This document shows positions 58,122-64,000 of a stretch of DNA of 64,000 nucleotides, in pieces. Within the stretch, counting starts at the first letter, position 1; every line of letters starts with the position of its first letter. The notes beneath the pieces are model-generated. The model did no database searches, had not been told where the DNA came from, and saw nothing but the letters and a program-made list of their open reading frames with translations. The stretch is taken from assembly GCA_015075405.1 (NCBI GenBank), contig JABTUK010000001.1, forward strand, positions 1,612,001 to 1,676,000. The letters run 5' to 3'. The translations under genes and the position numbers were made by a program. The stretch comes from Anaerolineales bacterium (GTDB lineage Bacteria > Chloroflexota > Anaerolineae > 4572-78 > J111).

Positions 58122-58607
58122 ATGTCGAAAAAATATATTCTTGAGCAGATTGATATTTTTCAAGAGTTAGACTCAAGCCAACTGGACTTGATTGAGCAGA
58201 TTTGTCACGAAAAAAGCTACAATCAAGGCGATATTATCTTCAAAGAAAATCTAGCCAGCAATGAATTTTACATCATTGCCGAAGGCGAAATAGAAATCCA
58301 GGTAGACCCCGACACCATTGGCGACGGCTCTGACATCCACGAGCCAACCACCATCGCTGTGCTGCGCCGGGGCCAATCCTTTGGCGAAGTAGCTTTGGTT
58401 GATCCGGGGGTGCGCTCCGCCTCGGCCCGCTGCCGCTCCGGGTCGAGCAAACTGCTGGTCATCGAGCGCAAAGATTTTATGAAGCTGCTGGAAAGCAACT
58501 ACGAAATGGGCTACGTCATCATGCGCAACCTGGCCGCCGACCTAGCCCTCAAGATTCGCCAAACCAACCTCATGGTGCGCGAGTCGTTGACGTATGCCAA
58601 GAAGTAG
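58122..58607 (+). CDS. Cyclic-nucleotide-binding-domain protein
   Basis: This 161-residue protein is a single CAP_ED domain: IFQELDSSQLDLIEQICHEK, EFYIIAEGEIEIQVDPDTIG, a phosphate-binding cassette RGQSFGEVALVDPGVRSASA (with the conserved GE and R) and a long C-terminal helix. Unlike the protein at 39825-40181 the key arginine is present, so cAMP or cGMP binding is plausible. There is no DNA-binding domain. The ATG at 58122 has AAGGAG upstream. It has its own promoter although it is close to the GTPase. Confidence 0.9.
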   Translation: MSKKYILEQIDIFQELDSSQLDLIEQICHEKSYNQGDIIFKENLASNEFYIIAEGEIEIQVDPDTIGDGSDIHEPTTIAVLRRGQSFGEVALVDPGVRSASARCRSGSSKLLVIERKDFMKLLESNYEMGYVIMRNLAADLALKIRQTNLMVRESLTYAKK

Positions 58608-58610
58608 ATT

Positions 58611-58703
58611 CAGTAGATCCAATTTTTGACCGTAGTAAAGGTATCCCCATGTCTTTGCGGGCGGCATAGGGATATGCCGTCCTGCAGAAATTTGGATCTA
58701 CTG
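58611..58703. mobile_element. 93-bp inverted-repeat element, copy 2
   Basis: The ends CAGTAGATCCAATTTTT and AAATTTGGATCTACTG are inverted repeats like those of 57359-57450. The middle is different but again self-complementary (GGTATCCCCATG / CATAGGGATATGCC). Confidence 0.75.
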
Positions 58704-58721
58704 AGATTTGATGTTTAAAAA

Positions 58722-58756
58722 GCAAGCCCCCGGCAGCAGCGGGGGCTTTTTTATTT
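58722..58756. terminator. Bidirectional intrinsic terminator
   Basis: Stem AAGCCCCCG / CGGGGGCTT with loop GCAGCAG. TTTTTTATTTT follows on the plus strand for the cNMP gene; on the minus strand GCTTTTTAAA follows for dprA. The genes are convergent here. Confidence 0.88.
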
Positions 58757-58765
58757 TACTCTGGA

Positions 58766-59989
58766 TTAATTGAAGAGGGTTAATTGTTGAACTTCCTGAG
58801 CAGCAACAGCGACGTACCGTTCGGGAGAAGTTAGCTTTTTGGCTTTGCCCATGTTAACAGCCTGTATGAGCCACGCTTGCACTTGTTCTATATGTAGATT
58901 GAGTGAATGAGCCAATTCTTGGTCCGTTTTGGGTTGATAGAGCGCTGCTTCAAGATAAGGCCAAACTACTTCGAAAAGACCATCGAGGATTTTAGGCGCA
59001 GCTTGTTTGGTTGAAACTGAATCGCCGCCGTTGGGCAAAGGAAAGCTATGCAGCCAGGCTTGAAAATCTTTAGGAGCAGCAAAGCTCTCTAAAGAGACCG
59101 GAGTCCCTCCCAATTCGATCAGACGTTTGTTGCCTTCCGACACATCTTCGCCCGTTCGAACCAGGAGTGGTACCCAACCTTTATTAAGGTTTTCGATAGC
59201 GCCATGCCAGGTACCGCCACTGCTCAGGCCAGAGTCAATCACTAAGGTAGCATCGCTCAGAGTATAAATGTAACGATTGCGCCCCATAGCGTTGCCGACA
59301 CTAAATCCAGCTTCCGGGTAGTAGGGTGAGATAAGAACCAAATTGCCCTTTTTTAGGCCCTCTCGATATTGTTTGCTAACCGCTGCCCTGGATAAACTAT
59401 CAGCCAGTACGCCGATAGCCTGTCCATTAATTTCCAGGGCAGATAACATGGCGGTGGTATCTACGCCCCTTGCTCCGCCAGAAATAATTTGCACATGTTC
59501 ATCTCTACACATAGCTACAACTTCACGGGTAAACATCAACCCTGCCTCATCTACATCGCGGGAGCCAACAATTCCTAAGCCTCCTCGATCTAACAAAGTT
59601 TGATTACCCACTCCATATAAAATGGGTGGTGCTGCCTGTTTAAGTTTCTCTTTGAAATGTTTGGGATATTCAGCGTCACTACGACTCAATATCCACAATC
59701 CTTTGTTTGTCCAATTTTCTACCGCCAAGGCCAAGGCCCCGCCCCGTTTTAGCAATGCTTCCAATCGCTCCACTGAAATTTTGGGATGGGTGAATGTGCG
59801 CAAATGAGGCAGTACTTCTGGTTGAAGCAGATCAGCCGGGCGAAGTTTTTGGCTCAAAAGCCATTGGGCCACATCGCTATACTCACTGACAGTCAAAGGA
59901 GGAAGCGTATCAGGGTCAGTTTGACCAAAGATACCGCACAAAAGCAGGGTGGCCTGGGTATCTGGGCTTAAAATATGTGTTGTGATCAT
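58766..59989 (-). CDS. DprA/Smf-like DNA-processing protein
   Basis: This 407-residue protein has a central DprA Rossmann-like fold: YPKHFKEKLKQAAPPILYGV, GLGIVGSRDVDEAGLMFTRE, VQIISGGARGVDTTAMLSAL and SVGNAMGRNRYIYTLSDATL followed by GLSSGGTWHGAIE. An N-terminal domain and a C-terminal winged-helix-like region (LAHSLNLHIEQVQAWLIQAV) flank it. In place of the DprA motif for natural competence the protein overlaps by four bases a recQ-type gene with a PRTase domain. That fixed pairing suggests a role outside transformation. Confidence 0.9.
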   Translation of the reverse strand: MITTHILSPDTQATLLLCGIFGQTDPDTLPPLTVSEYSDVAQWLLSQKLRPADLLQPEVLPHLRTFTHPKISVERLEALLKRGGALALAVENWTNKGLWILSRSDAEYPKHFKEKLKQAAPPILYGVGNQTLLDRGGLGIVGSRDVDEAGLMFTREVVAMCRDEHVQIISGGARGVDTTAMLSALEINGQAIGVLADSLSRAAVSKQYREGLKKGNLVLISPYYPEAGFSVGNAMGRNRYIYTLSDATLVIDSGLSSGGTWHGAIENLNKGWVPLLVRTGEDVSEGNKRLIELGGTPVSLESFAAPKDFQAWLHSFPLPNGGDSVSTKQAAPKILDGLFEVVWPYLEAALYQPKTDQELAHSLNLHIEQVQAWLIQAVNMGKAKKLTSPERYVAVAAQEVQQLTLFN

Positions 59990-62097
59990 ACCTCACCTCT
60001 TGAGGTATCGGCTAACGCTAAAGGATAAACCGGCCCGCTGCCGGCTTGACGGAGCAACACGGCAACAATGGTCATCGTCCAGCGGGAATCGACCATATCA
60101 TCTATCAATAATACCGGACCGCTTATGCCACTCCAGACGGTGACAGTAAATGCGCCGTCCAGGTTTTGGGCCTGTTGGTAGCTGTTCTGCATCGCTTTTT
60201 GGGGTTGAGTGGATTTTGTCTTATGAATACATGGTTGAAAGGGCAGGCGCAGTGCCCTGGCTAATCGCTCGGTAAAATCGGCTACTAATTTGGGATTATT
60301 GAGCGAAGGAACACAAGTGACCCAGGTAGGGTAAGGGATGGGCTGCCAATGTTGCTCAAGTAAGGTAAGGGCAGCGTTCACCAGAACTTGACTAAAGTGG
60401 CCCATTTGTTGTTTGCCTTCTCTCACCAGGTCACCCCAACCCGGGTCTCCCCACTTGCATAAAGCTCGTCCTTCTTCGGCTTGCAAATCTCGGTCAATTC
60501 GTCCAGTCCAGCCGTAAATAGGGAACGTATTGGCGCCTGGCCATTGTTTACGGGGTTCTATCACCGGGTAATCTTCTTGCAAAAAGCGCAGAGCCGCTTG
60601 AACATCCGTTGGATCAACTTTTTCGCTAATAATCGGTCGGCCTCGACAAGCCGCACAGTAGCCACAAGGCTGCGGTGAAGGGTCATCCAAGGCCACCTGG
60701 AGGTATTGCATCAGGCAACTCTGGCTGCGCAAATACTCTGTCATTTGCTTCTGTTCAGTATAGCGAATAGCAGTTAATTTGGCTACTTTTTGCCGATCAG
60801 GAGCATAGGCTACCGGAGTTCGATGCCATAAGGAACCACGTTTTTCCACCGGAGTTGGTGTTTCAACCGAAAGCAGCTTGAGAACTTTATCTATTTGAGT
60901 TCTGGGCAGGTTAACCACTCGTTGTAACTCATTAACAGAGAGGCCATCAGCTTCGTCTAGGGCCTTTAATATAACCTCAGTGTGACTTTCGGGTGGAAGG
61001 GCATTTTGAATAAAATAGTCGGTAATCTCATTATCCTCTTCGCCGCCCAGTAAAATCCCATAGGCTAAATCAACGGCGCGACCGGCCCGGCCAACCTGTT
61101 GATAATAATGCACTACCGAGCTGGGCCGTTGAAAATGGATCACAAAACCCAGGTCTGGTTTATCAAAGCCCATGCCTAAAGCAGTGGTGGCAACAATCAC
61201 TTTTAATTGATTGTTAAGCAGCGCCTGTTCCAAATCGGTGCGAGAAGCGCCTTCATCCTTGCCGCTGTAGTAAGCATCAGCCTCAATATTGTTAGTTTGA
61301 AGCCAGCGGGCCAACCGTTGAGCATCTTTGCGGGTGAGGGTGTAAATAATTCCGCTCCCCGGCAACTTGGGCAAGTAATGAGCCAGCCAGGCCATACGTT
61401 CAGCCCTATTGGGTAACTCGATGTTTTGCAGGCGGAGACTTTTCCGCGTGAGCGGTCCACGCAGAATTTTCAGATCGGCCCCAAATTGAATTTTTATATC
61501 TTCTACAACCCGATTATTAGCAGTAGCAGTGGTGGCTAAAATGGGTACATTAGGGGGTAAAGCCTGGACAATACGGACAATACGCCGGTAATCGGGCCGG
61601 AAATCATGGCCCCAATCCGAGATGCAATGGGCTTCATCTACTACCAGCAACCCTAAGCCCAGTTGAGCCATAGCCGGCCCAAGCGTTTCCTCTCGAAATT
61701 TTTCATTAGCCAATCGTTCCGGGGAAATTAGCAGGACATCTATTTGATTATTCCGAAAGCGCATCTCGAGGTCAGGCCAGTCGGCTTTATTATCAGAATT
61801 GATAGTTGCTGCTTGCAATCCCAATCGTTCGGCTGCCTGTATTTGATTGCGGATCAAGGCTAACAGGGGTGAAATTACAATAGTTGGGCCACTGCCTTGA
61901 TCTCTCAGAATCCGAGTGCTCAAGAAGTAAACAATGCTCTTGCCCCATCCAGTGCGCTGGACTACCAGCAACCGGGCGCGCTGCTGGATTAGATATTCGA
62001 TTGCCTCCCACTGACCATCTCGAAAAGTAATTTGGGGGTTATCTAACGCTTGTTTAAGCAACTTAAGCGCGTGAGATTGCAGATCACTTAATGGCAT
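59986..62097 (-). CDS. RecQ-like helicase fused to a phosphoribosyltransferase domain
   Basis: This 703-residue protein has a RecQ-type helicase core. Lys53 is in the Walker A-type loop RTGWGKSIVYFLS, the DEAH box is LLVVDEAHCISDWGHDFRPD, and motifs V-VI are TTALGMGFDKPDLGFVIHFQ and YYQQVGRAGRA. A zinc-binding segment follows (QSCLMQYLQV, CGYCAACRG). Instead of HRDC, the C-terminal 170 residues form a ComF-like PRTase with the PRPP loop GPVLLIDDMVDSRWTMTIVA. AAGGAGG precedes the ATG. It is translationally coupled to the DprA-like gene. The helicase probably unwinds DNA; the PRTase reaction is unknown. Confidence 0.93.
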   Translation of the reverse strand: MPLSDLQSHALKLLKQALDNPQITFRDGQWEAIEYLIQQRARLLVVQRTGWGKSIVYFLSTRILRDQGSGPTIVISPLLALIRNQIQAAERLGLQAATINSDNKADWPDLEMRFRNNQIDVLLISPERLANEKFREETLGPAMAQLGLGLLVVDEAHCISDWGHDFRPDYRRIVRIVQALPPNVPILATTATANNRVVEDIKIQFGADLKILRGPLTRKSLRLQNIELPNRAERMAWLAHYLPKLPGSGIIYTLTRKDAQRLARWLQTNNIEADAYYSGKDEGASRTDLEQALLNNQLKVIVATTALGMGFDKPDLGFVIHFQRPSSVVHYYQQVGRAGRAVDLAYGILLGGEEDNEITDYFIQNALPPESHTEVILKALDEADGLSVNELQRVVNLPRTQIDKVLKLLSVETPTPVEKRGSLWHRTPVAYAPDRQKVAKLTAIRYTEQKQMTEYLRSQSCLMQYLQVALDDPSPQPCGYCAACRGRPIISEKVDPTDVQAALRFLQEDYPVIEPRKQWPGANTFPIYGWTGRIDRDLQAEEGRALCKWGDPGWGDLVREGKQQMGHFSQVLVNAALTLLEQHWQPIPYPTWVTCVPSLNNPKLVADFTERLARALRLPFQPCIHKTKSTQPQKAMQNSYQQAQNLDGAFTVTVWSGISGPVLLIDDMVDSRWTMTIVAVLLRQAGSGPVYPLALADTSRGEV

Positions 62098-62128
62098 CTT
62101 CCCCCTCCTTAAGCTTCAATTCCTATTT

Positions 62129-62159
62129 CGTTCCCAAACTCATGCGAAGCGTGGGAACG
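62129..62159. repeat. CGTTCCCAAACTCATGCGAAGCGTGGGAACG hairpin family, copy 3
   Basis: Same family as 16804-16836 and 56535-56569, between recQ-PRTase and the SGNH gene. Confidence 0.85.
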
Positions 62160-62198
62160 TGATTAGAGATGTTCTCACAATCAGTAGTGTAGTCAGGT

Positions 62199-63932
62199 CT
62201 ATTGCCCCACACTGTCAACCGGCAACACACGGGTGTGATACTCCGGCTGGAGATAGGGATGCTCTTGATAGGTTTGCTGCGCCGGGCGAGGCAGTCGCTT
62301 GGTTTCGATATCCCTTTTGAGCAACGGCACCAGGGTTTGAAAATTAATCCAGGCCCGGATGCGGATGCCCAACTCGGTGTTGTGGATGGCGTCGTCGTAC
62401 AAATCGGGGTGTTTGGGCATTTGCCCGGCCACATCAATCAGCGGAACGCGGTTTTCGGCGGCCCACAGCCGGAAGACCCGGTTTTGCAAATCGGCCATGC
62501 GGCGCATGTTGGCGTAGCTGACCGGCCAGTAAATCCGGTTAAGGTAGCCGTAAAGAGTCCGGTGACGGGCTGGGTCGAGCACCATGCCGTCGTACACAAA
62601 CCAGTCGAAGGTTGCCAGCACAAATTTAACGTTTTGCGCCTCCAAATCCTGCTTGATGGTATCCAGGTCGCCCAGAATGGCTTTGAGGGCCAGCGCCTTG
62701 CCCACATGCGCCCGATCCGGTCTGAACTCATTCAATCCTTCCGGCAGGTTAAAGCTTTGTTCCGGCTTGGCCGGCTCTGAGCCGGTCATAGAAAACTGCT
62801 CTACCAGTGAGCGGGCGCGCGCCGCCAGGGCCGAATACTCGCTCAATTGGTCCAGCCAGGTTTTATCGTCGGATTCTACGTTGGCAAAATTGGGGGCTAC
62901 CCCATCGGGCGGCTGGCCAAAGGTGATGTCGGGCGGAAAGCTGACCATGCTGCGCGGGTCAAACTGGTTAGACCCCTCGTAGTAAACCACGTAATCAACA
63001 TTCATAGGCAGCACTTCGTAACGGACCACCGCTGCAATATCCCGCGAGCCGATGCCCTCGCGCCCGGCATTGATGACCTCAAAACGCACCTTGTAGCCGG
63101 ACTCTTTGGCCCACAAATTGAGCCAATGCTGCAACAATTCCGGGTAAGAATAGGGCAAAGAGTGACCATCCACCGTCGTCGAAGCGCCCACACAGACAAT
63201 CCGAATGGTGCGAACCGGCTTTTTGAGGGTGATTTCCGGCCCGCGCCAGCCAAATTGATTGGTCGTCAGGCCGGTGGGCAGGGTGACATTGGGCGGGTAA
63301 CGATAGCGAGGGTAGGCCGTGCCCCAGGCGGGGTGATAGGTGTAGACCTGGGGCGGGATAGTACTGAAAATCCCCCGATTGAGAAAATAATCATCCGACA
63401 GATACTCGTTCCACCAATAGTTGGCCCGGTAGCCGTACTGACCAGCTCTGGCAGCCGCTTCGGCCTTAACCTCGTACTTGGTCAACCGCTCCGGCGAGGT
63501 GTAAATCCACTCCGGCTTGACATAGGCGCTGAACTTGAAATCGTTGACAAAATCATCCAGGCTGTAAACGGCCAGGGCATCGAGCGGCGGCGTCGGGGCG
63601 GCCGGTGGGTCGGCTTCAGTTAGCAGTTCTTCCGCCTCAGCTCCGGCGGGAATACATAGTTTCCAGCCGGCTTCAATCAGGTCAGGGTTCGCAATCTCGG
63701 CAAAACTGGCGTCGGCCGTATGCTGTTGATTGGTGGCGCTGACAATAGCCGGGTAAGCCAGCAAATCGCCCAGCACCTTGTCGGCAATCTTGCTCAACCA
63801 ATCGTCGGCTTGAACCGTGTAAATTTCGGCGCAGGGCTGGCGCGGGTCTGCCAACGCAGCCGCAGGGAAGGTCAAGACGAATAGCAGGGTCAGGATGAGC
63901 CAGCTATAAAATGGTCGAATCGCGCAGTTCAT
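62199..63932 (-). CDS. Secreted LysM-SGNH hydrolase-like protein
   Basis: This 577-residue exported protein has a signal peptide (YSWLILTLLFVLTFPAAALA). A LysM-like domain follows at about 38-95 (IYTVQADDWLSKIADKVLGD, PDLIEAGWKLCIP), then a linker. A large SGNH/GDSL-type domain has TNQFGWRGPEITL as its usual lead-in, VRTIRIVCVGASTTVDGHS with the nucleophile Ser and FEVINAGREGIGSRD. The catalytic Asp/His pair is likely DLYDDAIHNTELG near the end. LysM suggests binding to peptidoglycan or chitin; the esterase may deacylate a cell-wall polymer. The gene is alone upstream of recQ-PRTase. Confidence 0.85.
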   Translation of the reverse strand: MNCAIRPFYSWLILTLLFVLTFPAAALADPRQPCAEIYTVQADDWLSKIADKVLGDLLAYPAIVSATNQQHTADASFAEIANPDLIEAGWKLCIPAGAEAEELLTEADPPAAPTPPLDALAVYSLDDFVNDFKFSAYVKPEWIYTSPERLTKYEVKAEAAARAGQYGYRANYWWNEYLSDDYFLNRGIFSTIPPQVYTYHPAWGTAYPRYRYPPNVTLPTGLTTNQFGWRGPEITLKKPVRTIRIVCVGASTTVDGHSLPYSYPELLQHWLNLWAKESGYKVRFEVINAGREGIGSRDIAAVVRYEVLPMNVDYVVYYEGSNQFDPRSMVSFPPDITFGQPPDGVAPNFANVESDDKTWLDQLSEYSALAARARSLVEQFSMTGSEPAKPEQSFNLPEGLNEFRPDRAHVGKALALKAILGDLDTIKQDLEAQNVKFVLATFDWFVYDGMVLDPARHRTLYGYLNRIYWPVSYANMRRMADLQNRVFRLWAAENRVPLIDVAGQMPKHPDLYDDAIHNTELGIRIRAWINFQTLVPLLKRDIETKRLPRPAQQTYQEHPYLQPEYHTRVLPVDSVGQ

Positions 63933-64000
63933 TGGCCTTCGTCGGGGGCGGAGATGGTGGTGTTATTCGGGTTCAGTTTCAAGGATGATAATTGAAAGCC

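Overview
The window reads as chromosome of a Chloroflexota bacterium, probably Anaerolineae-like. This is inferred from gene style, not from a marker search: NACHT proteins with a C-terminal sulfatase-modifying-factor domain, a giant SARP-type regulator, two YkuD L,D-transpeptidases, a Rab-like GTPase, CarD, and many palindromic intergenic repeats. Coding density is high, base composition is moderately GC-rich, and most genes have clear GGAGG-type ribosome binding sites. No rRNA, tRNA or CRISPR array was found.

Layout. 1-8.2 kb: the 3' part of an oligopeptide-binding protein, a dienelactone hydrolase, an orphan response regulator, a DinB-like protein, dTDP-glucose 4,6-dehydratase, an MFS transporter and a lipoprotein fusing a DsbA-like thioredoxin domain to a cyclophilin. 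8.2-12.6 kb: an L,D-transpeptidase, then trmD, rplS and rnhB, and a cupin. 12.7-21.7 kb: a LuxR-type regulator behind a toxin-antitoxin pair, an M20 peptidase with GNAT acetyltransferases, glutamate dehydrogenase, gatB and a nucleotidyltransferase. 21.9-28.4 kb: a minus-strand exopolysaccharide cluster (glycosyltransferase, two Wzz-like proteins, CpsD kinase, coiled-coil protein, CpsB phosphatase, RmlA). 28.5-35.1 kb: an accessory region with a small paired gene unit, a four-gene NLR (NACHT) cassette and a divergent AlbA_2/ATPase regulator. 35.3-45.2 kb: a second L,D-transpeptidase, the SARP regulator, a cNMP-binding protein, an FAD monooxygenase, a CPBP protease, an IS66-family insertion that truncates a MalT/LuxR-type gene, and GAPDH. 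45.6-56.2 kb: ABC ATPase, MazG-like pyrophosphohydrolase, MFS, CarD plus a 20-residue-repeat protein, cold-shock protein, NfeD/ClpP-class protease, a second orphan response regulator, a zinc-ribbon protein, EF-P and a DinG-type exonuclease-helicase. 56.6-64 kb: a Rab-like GTPase module with a cNMP-binding protein, a DprA/RecQ-phosphoribosyltransferase pair and a secreted LysM-SGNH protein.

Most interesting points. (1) Three consecutive genes of the NACHT cassette (31.6-33.2 kb) share a short N-terminal motif, (F/I)G(N/D)(I/V)xGGIxxSxIAGRD(I/V), as expected for amyloid-type or homotypic signalling between an NLR and its effectors. The NACHT protein ends in a C-type-lectin-like FGE domain whose last stretch is almost all NNY codons, like the variable region of a diversity-generating retroelement. 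The same gene is frameshifted at two palindromic insertions. (2) The window is full of palindromes whose arms are tandem runs of a 6-15 bp word. Each word recurs at two to four loci, at gene junctions and also in frame inside genes. (3) Two 92-93 bp elements share ends but have unrelated, still self-complementary, middles. (4) A eukaryote-like Rab GTPase sits with an unidentified partner and a cNMP-binding protein. (5) dprA overlaps a recQ fused to a PRPP-binding phosphoribosyltransferase domain, a candidate defence or DNA-processing module.
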